Shown here piece by piece: positions 1-7,924 of a stretch of 64,000 nt of DNA; the stretch's first letter is position 1, and every line of letters starts with the position of its first letter. Source of the DNA: Clostridiaceae bacterium (lineage in GTDB: Bacteria; Bacillota; Clostridia; Oscillospirales; Acutalibacteraceae); assembly GCA_016287385.1 (NCBI GenBank), contig JAEEWM010000004.1, forward strand, positions 124,001-188,000, written 5' to 3'. A program made the position numbers and the translations under genes. Under the pieces are notes generated by a model. It saw only the letters and a list, made by a program, of their open reading frames with translations, was not told the origin of the DNA and ran no database searches.

Positions 1-37
1 TAAAAGTCGTCAAATTATCACACCCTTTCTTTAATTA

Positions 38-667
38 TCAAAAGCTGAAATATCGAATAAACGAAACCGAAACCGCGGCGTCTATCAGCGCGGCTAAGGC
101 AAAACACAAGGCAATAATAAGGATTCTGCCGCAAAACAACCTGAATTCCCCTGAAACGTTAAGCGGTCTGCTTTTCGGCAATATCAGTTTAAGCAGCACT
201 GATGAAAACTCCGAAGATTCTTTCGCGGCAAAAAACAGGCAGATACAAAACGCAAGTGCCGATGGAACAAAAACAACCGAGTTGAACGCCACTCCCTGCA
301 AGGCAAACCGCGAATATGCGTATGCGGCCATACTGCCGAAATAAATCCCGAAAGTCATACAAAAAATCGGTGATGAAATCACACCGATAATTGAAACGCC
401 GAATACAAAAAACGTAAGAGTTGAAAGAAGATTTTTTATAAGTTCAACTGAAAATATGTTGAAAAACCGCAAGCTTTGCCGTTTTGTATAATAACGTTCA
501 AAAAGATATGACGCAAACTGAGCGGCGCGACCGCCGCGAGCAACTGATATACTGCCGATAATTATGCCTGCGATAAAAGCGATGCCCATAAAGAACAGCA
601 GCTTATTTTTTTGTAAAAAACCGAATTTGTTAAGACGTTTAAGACTGACAACCCCACCCGGTCGCAT
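38..667 (-). CDS. SpoIIM-like integral membrane protein (stage II sporulation protein M family)
   Basis: About 209 residues with roughly five hydrophobic segments and the layout of the SpoIIM/DUF95 family: a basic N-terminus, a first membrane helix (FFMGIAFIAGIIIG), an extracytoplasmic stretch, then three or four helices including FFVFGVSIIGVISSPIFC. In SpoIIM, the family member works with SpoIID and SpoIIP in peptidoglycan remodelling during engulfment. The reading frame runs back to 772, but the ATG at 667-665 has a good ribosome site (AAGGGAG, 677-683) and is the better start. Divergence from SpoIIM is considerable and no spoIID or spoIIP is in view, so a different membrane role is possible. 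Confidence 0.6.
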   Translation of the reverse strand: MRPGGVVSLKRLNKFGFLQKNKLLFFMGIAFIAGIIIGSISVARGGRAAQFASYLFERYYTKRQSLRFFNIFSVELIKNLLSTLTFFVFGVSIIGVISSPIFCMTFGIYFGSMAAYAYSRFALQGVAFNSVVFVPSALAFCICLFFAAKESSEFSSVLLKLILPKSRPLNVSGEFRLFCGRILIIALCFALAALIDAAVSVSFIRYFSF

Positions 668-934
668 AGTACCAACTCCCTTCCCTAATAGATATGCGGG
701 AATTGGACAAGATATAACACAAGATTTAGATGAAAAAGAGGTAAAAGCAACAAGATGTTGAAAAACCAACAAATGTTATGTAAACCTAAAAACGACAGAA
801 AAAACATAGGCGTACAACCGAGGAACGCCACAAATTACTTATACTACATTTATTTGCCAAAGTCAATAGTAAGTTTTTGATTTTGAAGTTTTATGTCAAC
901 TGATTATGTAAACCACACAATATATTGTTTTGTT

Positions 935-951
935 TTGAGAAATGTTCTCAA
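935..951. promoter_or_regulatory. Candidate operator palindrome upstream of the SDR gene
   Basis: TTGAGAA-ATG-TTCTCAA is a perfect 7+3+7 inverted repeat ending 18 bases before the -35 box of the SDR promoter. The geometry suits a dimeric transcription factor. I do not recognise the consensus. Confidence 0.35.
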
Positions 952-968
952 CAAATTGTAATTTGTAT

Positions 969-996
969 TTGATTTTTTTTGAAAGTATGTTATAAT
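969..996 (+). promoter_or_regulatory. SigA-type promoter of the SDR gene
   Basis: TTGATT (969-974), a 16-base spacer and a perfect TATAAT (991-996). The leader then carries a small hairpin at 1010-1028 (GGCGGTA-CTT-TACCGCC core) before the ribosome binding site CAGGAG. Confidence 0.6.
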
Positions 997-1048
997 TGTT
1001 TCAAACTTGCGGCGGTACTTTACCGCCGGGATTACAGGAGAATGAAAT

Positions 1049-1783
1049 ATGAGTAAAACTGTTGTTATTACCGGTGCTTCAAAAGGCATCGGCGCAGCCA
1101 CGGCTATTCTGTTTGCTTGCAGAGGATATAGTGTTGTTCTGGGATATAAGGATTCTTATCAGGCGGTAAAGCTCCTCTCCTCTTCCCTGACCGGTCAGGG
1201 ATTCAGCGTTTTGCCGGTAAAAGTTGACGTTACAAATAAGCTTGAAACGGAATTGCTGATAAATGAGGCGATAGATAAATTCGGCGCCGTTGATATACTT
1301 ATAAATAACGCGGGCATCAGCGTTTCCGCACCGATCAACGAAATGGATTTGTTTGATTCCGACAGGATATTTGACGTCAACCTCAAAGGCGTATACAACT
1401 GCTGTAAATCGGTTGTGCCGCACATGGTTTCAAGAAAAAGCGGTAAAATTATAAATATTTCTTCGATGTGGGGTCAGGTCGGCGCCTCCTGCGAGGTTGC
1501 CTATTCCGCCTCAAAAGCGGGTGTTATCGGGCTTACAAAGGCGCTGGCAAAGGAGCTTGCTCCAAGCGGAATAACGGTTAACGCCATAGCGCCCGGTTTG
1601 ATTGATACCACAATGAACGCAAATCTTACCGTTGAGGAAATCGACGATTTCGTAAAGCAAATCCCGCTTTCGCGCATGGGTACGCCGGATGAAGTCGCGC
1701 ATGCGGCTTATTTTCTCGCCGGTGATGACGCGGATTATATTACCGGTCAGGTTCTCGGCGTTAACGGCGGCTTCGTAATATAG
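1049..1783 (+). CDS. SDR-family reductase, FabG-like; possible EF-P 5-aminopentanone reductase
   Basis: 244 residues, normal length for a classical short-chain dehydrogenase/reductase. The NAD(P) motif TGASKGIG is at 8-15, NNAG at 86-89, structural Asn 111, and the catalytic set is Ser138/139, Tyr152 and Lys156. Related enzymes reduce 3-oxoacyl-ACP (FabG). However, the active-site stretch GASCEVAYSASKAG and the following ALAKELAPSGI resemble the Firmicutes YmfI group, which reduces the 5-aminopentanone group on elongation factor P. No fatty-acid or efp gene is nearby to decide. Single gene with its own promoter; ribosome site CAGGAG lies 7 bases before the ATG. Confidence 0.8.
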   Translation: MSKTVVITGASKGIGAATAILFACRGYSVVLGYKDSYQAVKLLSSSLTGQGFSVLPVKVDVTNKLETELLINEAIDKFGAVDILINNAGISVSAPINEMDLFDSDRIFDVNLKGVYNCCKSVVPHMVSRKSGKIINISSMWGQVGASCEVAYSASKAGVIGLTKALAKELAPSGITVNAIAPGLIDTTMNANLTVEEIDDFVKQIPLSRMGTPDEVAHAAYFLAGDDADYITGQVLGVNGGFVI

Positions 1784-1818
1784 AAAAATTATCGTCTGGT
1801 AATCAGGCGATAATTTTT
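1784..1818. terminator. Bidirectional terminator between the SDR gene and spoVAC
   Basis: AAAAATTATCG (1784-1794) pairs with CGATAATTTTT (1808-1818), with further inner pairing of CTG and CAG. It ends in a U-run for rightward transcription. The right arm overlaps the last codons of the convergent spoVAC gene, whose stop is at 1805-1803. Confidence 0.7.
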
Positions 1819-2309
1819 ATGACGTAATAGATTGCACCGCAAATAAAACTTGCCGCTGTTCCGTACGCTATTACAGGACCGGCGATTTTGAACAGATTAG
1901 CGCCGATGCCGAGTATATACCCTTCGTTTTTGAATTCTATCGCCGGCGCCGTGACCGCATTTGCAAATCCGGTGATCGGTACGAGCGTTCCGGCTCCGGC
2001 GTGCTTGGCGATTTTATCAAAAACACCTATTCCCGTAAGAAGCGCAGCTGCGGTTATCAGCGTTACCGGCACAAGCATTTTGCTTGTTGTTTCGGATACT
2101 CCGAAATATTCATAAAGTATAAACAACATCTCGCCTGTCGCGCATATCAGCCCGCCTATGCAAAAAGCCGATACAAAATCTTTTATTTTCGGTGACGGCG
2201 GCGACAGAGCCTTAACATAATTATTGTACTTTTCATTATCGGGCAACAAAAAAACACTTCCCTTCCGGGAAGTATTTTTCCGCAAAACCGCCGCGTTATT
2301 CATTTTCAT
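1803..2309 (-). CDS. spoVAC: Stage V sporulation protein AC (SpoVA channel subunit)
   Basis: Membrane protein of the SpoVA complex that carries Ca-dipicolinate through the inner spore membrane. The cytosolic lead-in (KYNNYVKALSPPSPK), then AFCIGGLICATGE and the conserved block GAGTLVPITGFANAV with EGYILGIGANLF identify SpoVAC rather than the shorter SpoVAE. The frame opens at 2309 and overlaps the upstream gene by 14 bases, but the first 20 codons contain a perfect terminator-like hairpin (2248-2273). The true start may instead be one of two TTG codons at 2249 or 2246, which would give the usual family length. No other spoVA gene is adjacent; spoVAD is 37 kb away. Confidence 0.85.
   Translation of the reverse strand: MKMNNAAVLRKNTSRKGSVFLLPDNEKYNNYVKALSPPSPKIKDFVSAFCIGGLICATGEMLFILYEYFGVSETTSKMLVPVTLITAAALLTGIGVFDKIAKHAGAGTLVPITGFANAVTAPAIEFKNEGYILGIGANLFKIAGPVIAYGTAASFICGAIYYVIKIIA
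2248..2273 (-). terminator. Intrinsic terminator/attenuator inside the 5' end of the spoVAC frame
   Basis: On the minus strand, ACTTCCC (2262-2256 pairing with 2273-2267) closes on a GGAA tetraloop and is followed after one G by seven U. This is a textbook terminator. Its position within codons 13-20 of the long spoVAC frame suggests either attenuation or a later true start. Confidence 0.65.
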
Positions 2310-2892
2310 CTACTATCTGCGGCGTATATTCATCATTTTGGATATGCCTGTAAGCGCTGCGCAGTTTTAAGCGCTCATTTATTGTTATCAGCGTTACCCA
2401 CAAGAAGCAGACAAACACAATCAGCATCGGTATGCCGTGCCGCCAGAAAAAGAGCTTTTTAAGTCCCAAAAAGCCGGGATCATATTCTGTTATACTCGAG
2501 GACGCGGCCGTTATACTTTCTTTAACGAGCGAAAGCTTTACAAAAACGGCGAACAGAACCGGAACTGTCACAACATTCATCAAAAGCGCGGTAAGCTTTA
2601 ATTTGAAACCGTAAAACACCGGTGAGGCAAGCAATACGCCGAATCCTATAAAGTTTACCAACAGCGCGGCTTTGCCTACGGTCTGCATTTCTTTCCAGTT
2701 CCACACCTTATCATGCAGGAGTATTCCGGCGCCGAGTGAATAAAAGAGCAGCATTACCATCATAAAAAGCCACGCGAGAAAACCGATTATAAGCAGTCGG
2801 TTATAAAGTATACTGCCGGAGCTTTCATAGACAATTCCGTTCTTTTTTTCATATACTCTGATTTTTTTCAGGTCGTCAGCACTGTATTTCAT
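2296..2892 (-). CDS. Hypothetical multi-pass membrane protein
   Basis: 198 residues that I do not recognise. A short charged N-terminus is followed by four probable membrane segments (around LLIIGFLAWLFMMVMLLFY, AALLVNFIGFGVLLASPVF, LLMNVVTVPVLFAVFV and IPMLIVFVCFLWVTLITI) and a charged tail ending in VDENE. The stop codon overlaps the first possible start of spoVAC (2309), so the two are probably cotranscribed, which would hint at a spore-membrane role. No catalytic motif is visible. Confidence 0.7.
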   Translation of the reverse strand: MKYSADDLKKIRVYEKKNGIVYESSGSILYNRLLIIGFLAWLFMMVMLLFYSLGAGILLHDKVWNWKEMQTVGKAALLVNFIGFGVLLASPVFYGFKLKLTALLMNVVTVPVLFAVFVKLSLVKESITAASSSITEYDPGFLGLKKLFFWRHGIPMLIVFVCFLWVTLITINERLKLRSAYRHIQNDEYTPQIVDENE

Positions 2893-2975
2893 ATAATCAC
2901 CGGAGACATTATAACATCACTGACGGACGTTTACAAGTCTATTTTTTGATAACATTTTGACGTGAGGTAAAAGAT

Positions 2976-3482
2976 ATGTCAGCAATTAACATCGTTATGG
3001 TTGAGCCCGAGATACCGCAGAATACCGGCAACGTGGCGCGCACCTGCGCCGCAACCGGCGCAAGACTTCATTTAGTCGGTCCTATGGGTTTTAAGATAGA
3101 CGACCGTAAGCTGAAACGCGCCGGACTTGATTACTGGCATTTTCTCGATATCACCTACTATGACGGTATTGATGATTTTTTTGCAAAAAACAGCGGCGAA
3201 TTTTTTTATTTCACCACAAAGGGCAGAAAAACGCATTCCTCGGTAAGTTACCCGGATAATTGCTATTTGCTTTTCGGAAAGGAAACAAAAGGTCTGCCTG
3301 AAGAACTGCTTATCAAAAACCCCGATAAGTGCGTCAGAATACCGATGGCAAACGATATAAGAAGTCTTAATTTATCCAACTCCGTCGCCGTTGCGGTTTA
3401 CGAGGTTTTAAGGCAGTGGGACTATCCCGAACTTCAAAACTTCGGTCAATTGCACAATTACCGGTGGGAAGACGTAAAATAA
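2976..3482 (+). CDS. trmL: tRNA (cytidine(34)-2'-O)-methyltransferase
   Basis: 168 residues, the usual length of the TrmL/YibK SPOUT family, which methylates the 2'-OH of the wobble base in tRNA-Leu. The family signatures are all present: [15 protein letters not shown] near the N-terminus, [22 protein letters not shown], and the C-terminal knot segment [22 protein letters not shown] around residues 118-139. Ribosome site GAGG lies 9 bases upstream. It directly precedes the glycolytic operon, but a promoter for pgk lies in between. Confidence 0.93.
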   Translation: MSAINIVMVEPEIPQNTGNVARTCAATGARLHLVGPMGFKIDDRKLKRAGLDYWHFLDITYYDGIDDFFAKNSGEFFYFTTKGRKTHSSVSYPDNCYLLFGKETKGLPEELLIKNPDKCVRIPMANDIRSLNLSNSVAVAVYEVLRQWDYPELQNFGQLHNYRWEDVK

Positions 3483-3499
3483 TTTATTGTTAAAACATA

Positions 3500-3527
3500 T
3501 TGCAATTATTTATAAATATGTTAAAAT
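3500..3527 (+). promoter_or_regulatory. Probable SigA promoter of the pgk-tpiA-gpmI operon
   Basis: TTGCAA (3500-3505), a 16-base spacer and TAAAAT (3522-3527) lie 40 bases before the pgk start, in the short gap after trmL. Confidence 0.5.
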
Positions 3528-3567
3528 AGTAACAGTATTTTTTTCATCATTGAAAGGATGGGTATTT

Positions 3568-4779
3568 ATGAACGCATTAAACAAAAAAACCGTTGACGAT
3601 ATTAACGTTAATGGTAAAAAAGTTTTGGTTCGTTGTGATTTCAACGTGCCTCTCAAAGAGGGCGTTATCACTGACGAGAACAGAATTGTGGCGGCTCTGC
3701 CCACAATTAAAAAGCTTATTGCCGACGGCGGCAAAGTTATACTCTGCTCGCATCTCGGTAAACCGAAGGGCGAACCCAAGCCGGAGCTTTCGCTTGCTCC
3801 CGTCGCCAAAAGGCTCTCAGAGCTTCTCGGTAAAGAGGTTGTATTTGCCGCGGATGATAACGTTGTAGGCGTAAACGCCAAGCGTGCCGTAGCCGAAATG
3901 AAGGACGGCGACGTTGTTCTTCTTCAAAACACCCGTTACCGCGCGGAAGAAACCAAAAACGGCGAAGAGTTTTCAAAAGAACTCGGCTCTCTTGCCGATA
4001 TCTTCGTTAACGACGCGTTCGGAACCGCGCACAGAGCTCACTGCTCAACGGTAGGCGTTGTTTCCTACGTTAAAGAAGCGGTTGCCGGTTATCTTATCGG
4101 TAAGGAGCTTAAATATCTCGGCAGCGCGGTTGACGCGCCGGTTCGTCCGTTCGTCACGATTCTCGGCGGCGCTAAGGTTGCCGACAAGCTTTCGGTTATT
4201 GAAAATCTGCTCAATAAAGCCGATACGCTTATCATAGGCGGCGGTATGGCTTATACATTTCTCGCGGCAAAGGGTTACGGCGTAGGTAATTCCTTGCTTG
4301 ATAAGGAAAAAATCGATTACTGTGCCGATATGCTCAAAAAGGCCGAAGAAAAGGGCGTTAAGATACTTTTACCCGTTGACTGTGTGATTATCAAGGAGTT
4401 CCCCTCCCCCATTGACGCTCCTATTGAGACCTCTGTTGTAGACGCTGATAAAATACCCGACGGCTACGAAGGCGCGGATATCGGTCCTAAGACCGCTGAG
4501 CTTTACGCCAACGAGGTTAAGAGCGCTAAAACGGTTGTCTGGAACGGACCTATGGGCATATTTGAAAATCCGATACTTGCCGCGGGCACTATTGCCGTTG
4601 CGAAGAGTCTTGCCGAGACTGACGCCGTAACCGTTATCGGCGGCGGCGATTCGGCGGCGGCGGTCAATAACCTCGGGTTCGGCGATAAGATGACACATAT
4701 CTCAACCGGCGGCGGCGCTTCGCTTGAGTTCCTTGAAGGCAAGGAGCTTCCCGGCATTGCCGCGCTCAACGATAAGTAA
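3568..4779 (+). CDS. pgk: Phosphoglycerate kinase
   Basis: Converts 1,3-bisphosphoglycerate and ADP to 3-phosphoglycerate and ATP in cytosolic glycolysis. The product is 403 residues, typical of bacterial Pgk. Visible motifs include RCDFNVPL near the N-terminus, SHLGKPKG, the hinge region, [11 protein letters not shown] and the nucleotide-binding GGGDSAAAV with [13 protein letters not shown] at the C-terminus. The frame opens at 3487, but the ATG at 3568 has AAAGGA 9 bases upstream and starts at the conserved N-terminus. First gene of a pgk-tpiA-gpmI run; gap and eno are not in the window. Confidence 0.97.
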   Translation: MNALNKKTVDDINVNGKKVLVRCDFNVPLKEGVITDENRIVAALPTIKKLIADGGKVILCSHLGKPKGEPKPELSLAPVAKRLSELLGKEVVFAADDNVVGVNAKRAVAEMKDGDVVLLQNTRYRAEETKNGEEFSKELGSLADIFVNDAFGTAHRAHCSTVGVVSYVKEAVAGYLIGKELKYLGSAVDAPVRPFVTILGGAKVADKLSVIENLLNKADTLIIGGGMAYTFLAAKGYGVGNSLLDKEKIDYCADMLKKAEEKGVKILLPVDCVIIKEFPSPIDAPIETSVVDADKIPDGYEGADIGPKTAELYANEVKSAKTVVWNGPMGIFENPILAAGTIAVAKSLAETDAVTVIGGGDSAAAVNNLGFGDKMTHISTGGGASLEFLEGKELPGIAALNDK

Positions 4780-4788
4780 TAAAATATT

Positions 4789-4819
4789 CGGCGGCTTGAA
4801 ATTATAATTCAAGTCGCCG
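4789..4819 (+). other. Intercistronic hairpin between pgk and tpiA
   Basis: A 12-base-pair stem (GGCGGCTTGAA with TTCAAGTCGCC, one G-U pair, plus a closing C-G) closes a 7-base loop. There is no U-run after it, so it is not a standard terminator. It could serve as an RNA processing or stability element that sets pgk and tpiA levels apart. Confidence 0.5.
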
Positions 4820-4846
4820 GTGCTATGTAAAAAAGGAGAATTTAAT

Positions 4847-5614
4847 ATGAAAAAATCTGTCAGAGAAGCAATTATCGCCGGTAACTGGAAAATGAATAAA
4901 ACCCCAAGTGAAACTAAGGCGCTGATAGCTGAAATGAAGCCGCTCGTTTCAGGCGCGGACTGCAAGGTCGTGTTATGCGTGCCTTTTGTTGATATTGACG
5001 CCGCCCTTACAGCCGCGGCCGGCTCAAATATCGAAATCGGCGCCGAAAACTGCCATTTTGAAAAAAGCGGCGCGTTTACCGGTGAGGTTTCCCCTGTTAT
5101 GCTTAAAGAGATGGGCGTAAAATATGTTATAATCGGTCACAGTGAGCGCAGGCAGTATTTCGGTGAAACCGACGTAACGGTTAATAAAAGACTTAAAAAC
5201 GCGCTTGAAGAGGGCTTGAAGGTTATTCTTTGCGTAGGTGAAACGCTTGAACAGCGCGAACAGGGCATCACTGCCGAGTTCGTTGCCATGCAGACTAAAA
5301 TTGCTCTTCTCGACGTTTCAAAAGAGGCGGCAAAGAATGTAATTATCGCCTATGAGCCTGTATGGGCGATCGGTACGGGCAAAACCGCCACAAGCGATCA
5401 GGCGGAAGAAGTTTGCGCCATAATCAGAGATGTTATCGCTGATATATACGACGCCGATACGGCGGAGGGTATGACTATTCAGTACGGCGGTTCGATGAAC
5501 GCCAAAAACGCCGACGAATTGCTCTCGAAGGTTAATGTTGACGGCGGTCTTATCGGCGGCGCTTCACTTAAAGCGGAAGATTTTTCGATAATTGTTAAGG
5601 CGGCAAGCAAGTAG
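4847..5614 (+). CDS. tpiA: Triosephosphate isomerase
   Basis: Interconverts dihydroxyacetone phosphate and glyceraldehyde 3-phosphate. The product is 255 residues, with the catalytic Lys in AGNWKMNKT near the N-terminus, the electrophilic His in [11 protein letters not shown] and the base Glu in [14 protein letters not shown], and the phosphate-binding YGGSMNAKN and GGLIGGASL near the end. The frame opens at 4820, but the ATG at 4847 follows AAGGAG (4833-4838) and gives the family N-terminus. Second gene of the glycolytic operon, 8 bases before gpmI. Confidence 0.97.
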   Translation: MKKSVREAIIAGNWKMNKTPSETKALIAEMKPLVSGADCKVVLCVPFVDIDAALTAAAGSNIEIGAENCHFEKSGAFTGEVSPVMLKEMGVKYVIIGHSERRQYFGETDVTVNKRLKNALEEGLKVILCVGETLEQREQGITAEFVAMQTKIALLDVSKEAAKNVIIAYEPVWAIGTGKTATSDQAEEVCAIIRDVIADIYDADTAEGMTIQYGGSMNAKNADELLSKVNVDGGLIGGASLKAEDFSIIVKAASK

Positions 5615-5622
5615 GTGTTGTT

Positions 5623-7158
5623 ATGAAAAAACCGGTAGTTTTAACTATAATGGACGGCTTTGGCATTAACAGTGAAGTAAACGGTAATGCCATTAAAGCC
5701 GCAAATACGCCGCGCCTTGACGGCATTTTTTCAAACTGTCCTACAACGCAGATCGGAGCTTCGGGTCTTGATGTCGGTCTTCCCGACGGTCAGATGGGCA
5801 ACAGTGAAGTCGGTCATACGAATATCGGCGCCGGACGTGTGGTATATCAGGAGCTTACCAGGATAACCAAATCAATAAACGACGGTGATTTCTTTACAAA
5901 CGAGGCGTTTCTCGCCGCGGTAAAGAACTGTAAGGATAACGCCTCTTCCCTTCACCTTATGGGTTTGCTGTCCGACGGAGGCGTACACAGCCATATTGAG
6001 CATTTGTACGGACTTTTGCGGCTTGCAAAGGAAAACGGTCTCAAAAAAGTATATATACACGCTTTGCTTGACGGACGCGATGTACCGCCCGCAAGCGCCG
6101 CGGACTATATTGACGTATTAAATAAACAACTTTCAAAAATCGGTTGCGGAAAGCTTGCTACCGTAATGGGCAGGTTTTACGGCATGGACCGTGATAACCG
6201 TTTTGAGCGTGTCGGCAAGGCATACGCCGCGCTCGTATACGGTGAGGGCGTGCACACATCGGACGCCGCCGCCGCGGTCAGAAAGTCCTATACCGTTAAG
6301 GATGAAGAGGGTAAATTTATTACAGATGAGTTTGTCCTGCCTACTGTTGTTGACGGTACCGAGCGCATAAAATCCGGCGACAGCGTGATTTTCTTTAATT
6401 TCCGTCCCGACCGTGCGCGCGAAATTACACGCACTTTTGTCGATGATGATTTCACCGGGTTTGAGCGTATCGGCGGCAGGCAGAAGGTCTTTTATGTATG
6501 TATGACCCAGTATGACGCCGAAATGCCCAATGTTACCGTCGCCTTCAAACCGCAGACGCTTGAAAACACGCTCGGCGAAGTTCTTTCAAAGAAAAACATG
6601 ACTCAACTTAGAATTGCCGAAACAGAAAAATATGCGCACGTAACGTTTTTCTTTAACGGCGGCAGAGAGGTTATGTTTGATGGTGAAGACAGAATACTGG
6701 TTGCATCCCCGAAGGTTCCGACATACGATTTGCAACCGGAGATGAGCGCGCCTGAGGTTTGCGATAAGGTATGTGCGGCGATTGAAAGCGGTAAGTATGA
6801 CGTGGTAATACTTAACTTCGCCAACTGCGATATGGTTGGTCATACCGGCATATTCGACGCGGCGGTCAAAGCGGTCGAAACCGTTGACGCCTGCGTCGGC
6901 AGAGTGGCGGACAGCACCCTTAAAATGGGCGGTGTTATGTTGCTCACCGCGGATCACGGCAATGCCGACCGTATGATTGATACCGACGGTTCGCCTTTCA
7001 CCGCGCACACAACCAACCCCGTTCCGTTTTCGGTTATCGGCAAAGACTGTAAGCTGCGCACCGGCGGCAGACTTTGTGATATATCGCCTACGATACTGGA
7101 ACTGATAGGCGTAGACCAACCTGATGAAATGAGCGGAATTTCGCTCATAGAGAAGTAA
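5623..7158 (+). CDS. gpmI: 2,3-bisphosphoglycerate-independent phosphoglycerate mutase
   Basis: Interconverts 3- and 2-phosphoglycerate with two Mn ions and a phosphoserine intermediate. The 511 residues match the iPGM family. MDGFGIN near residue 10 supplies the first metal Asp, and GNSEVGHTNIG near residue 60 carries the catalytic Ser. ALLDGRDVPP and RFYGMDRDNRFER follow, and the second metal cluster appears as NFANCDMVGHTG and LTADHGNADRM. Last gene of the operon, closed by the strong hairpin at 7163-7197. Confidence 0.97.
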   Translation: MKKPVVLTIMDGFGINSEVNGNAIKAANTPRLDGIFSNCPTTQIGASGLDVGLPDGQMGNSEVGHTNIGAGRVVYQELTRITKSINDGDFFTNEAFLAAVKNCKDNASSLHLMGLLSDGGVHSHIEHLYGLLRLAKENGLKKVYIHALLDGRDVPPASAADYIDVLNKQLSKIGCGKLATVMGRFYGMDRDNRFERVGKAYAALVYGEGVHTSDAAAAVRKSYTVKDEEGKFITDEFVLPTVVDGTERIKSGDSVIFFNFRPDRAREITRTFVDDDFTGFERIGGRQKVFYVCMTQYDAEMPNVTVAFKPQTLENTLGEVLSKKNMTQLRIAETEKYAHVTFFFNGGREVMFDGEDRILVASPKVPTYDLQPEMSAPEVCDKVCAAIESGKYDVVILNFANCDMVGHTGIFDAAVKAVETVDACVGRVADSTLKMGGVMLLTADHGNADRMIDTDGSPFTAHTTNPVPFSVIGKDCKLRTGGRLCDISPTILELIGVDQPDEMSGISLIEK

Positions 7159-7162
7159 AACA

Positions 7163-7201
7163 GAATTCACCCGCCGCCTTTCGGCACGGGTGAATTCTTT
7201 G
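7163..7201. terminator. Terminator after gpmI, also usable leftward
   Basis: An 11-base perfect stem, GAATTCACCCG (7163-7173) with CGGGTGAATTC (7187-7197), is followed by TTTGCTTTTT. On the other strand the same hairpin runs into TGTTTT and lies downstream of the GDPD gene. Confidence 0.8.
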
Positions 7202-7228
7202 CTTTTTACGGATATATTCCGCAATGCT

Positions 7229-7924
7229 TTATTCGATTATATTCGTTGTTATGTAATCAACGCCGTAATCAATAAGCCGTTCAGCGTCCGCCGGTTCGTT
7301 TACGGTCCAGCAATTTACTTTAATTCCGTTATCGTGGCATTTGCCGATTATTTCTGATGAAAGCGCAGTATAGTTGATATCTAAATCAAAGCGGTTCTCC
7401 AAAAGCAACTGCAAAACATTTGAATTGAATTGGTCTGTTAAAAACTGCACATTTTGATCCGGCTTGATTTCGCGTATAAATATGAGGTTTTGTGCGGAAA
7501 AGGAAATAAAAACCGTACTGTCGAGATATCCGGCGCTTTCAATCTCCCTGATGATATTTGCAAGGTGCTCTTTTTTCATCGGATTTTTCAGTTCGAGAAC
7601 GGCGACTTTACCGTATTCCTTACAGCACTCGATGTACTCTTTAAGGTTAGGCATACGGTGCAGTTTTACGGGTATCATTCTTAAAACGGCGTAATTGGTC
7701 TTTTCAACATTCACGTTTATTGGCGAAAGGCGCTTTGTTGTATCGTCGTGAAAAACTATAAACTTGCCGTCAAGCGTGACATGAACATCGGTTTCAATTC
7801 CAAAGTAACTTGCTTTTCCGGCGGCTTTGAAGGCGCTGACGGTGTTCTCAACGTGAAGCCCGCTCAAGCCTCTGTGGGCTATGATTTTTGTGTTGCCGTA
7901 AAATTTCAGTTTGATTGTATTCAT
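7229..7924 (-). CDS. Glycerophosphodiester phosphodiesterase family protein
   Basis: 231 residues of a GDPD TIM barrel, which splits glycerophosphodiesters into an alcohol and glycerol 3-phosphate. Catalytic and metal positions are visible: His17-Arg18 (AHRG), Glu26-Asn27, Glu44 and Asp46 in IETDVHVTLDG, and His59 in FHDDTTKR. There is no signal peptide, so it should act in the cytosol. The ATG overlaps the stop of the upstream phosphorylase gene as ATGA, with AGGAG just before it, indicating translational coupling. The natural substrate cannot be told from sequence. Confidence 0.9.
   Translation of the reverse strand: MNTIKLKFYGNTKIIAHRGLSGLHVENTVSAFKAAGKASYFGIETDVHVTLDGKFIVFHDDTTKRLSPINVNVEKTNYAVLRMIPVKLHRMPNLKEYIECCKEYGKVAVLELKNPMKKEHLANIIREIESAGYLDSTVFISFSAQNLIFIREIKPDQNVQFLTDQFNSNVLQLLLENRFDLDINYTALSSEIIGKCHDNGIKVNCWTVNEPADAERLIDYGVDYITTNIIE

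Larger units (their letters stand above)
668..1048. other. Divergent intergenic region, no gene seen
   Basis: This 381-base AT-rich gap separates the SpoIIM-like gene from the SDR gene. I see no convincing protein or RNA gene. It holds the promoter of the SDR gene (969-996), a perfect interrupted palindrome (935-951), a leader hairpin (1010-1028) and an 11-base direct repeat (TTATGTAAACC at 776-786 and 904-914). Confidence 0.6.

Noticed and set aside
776-914. Direct repeat TTATGTAAACC, like the XerD half of a dif site, with a Xer-type gene in the window
   Set aside because: Neither copy is flanked by a 6-base centre and a XerC-like half, so no full dif site is present. Two 11-base matches in AT-rich DNA are weak.
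904-1101. 65-residue minus-strand frame over the SDR promoter
   Set aside because: Covers the promoter and gene start of the SDR gene in antisense, no ribosome site and no plausible protein features.
6586-7224. 212-residue minus-strand frame inside gpmI
   Set aside because: Antisense shadow of a certain gene; basic, low-complexity composition typical of reverse frames.
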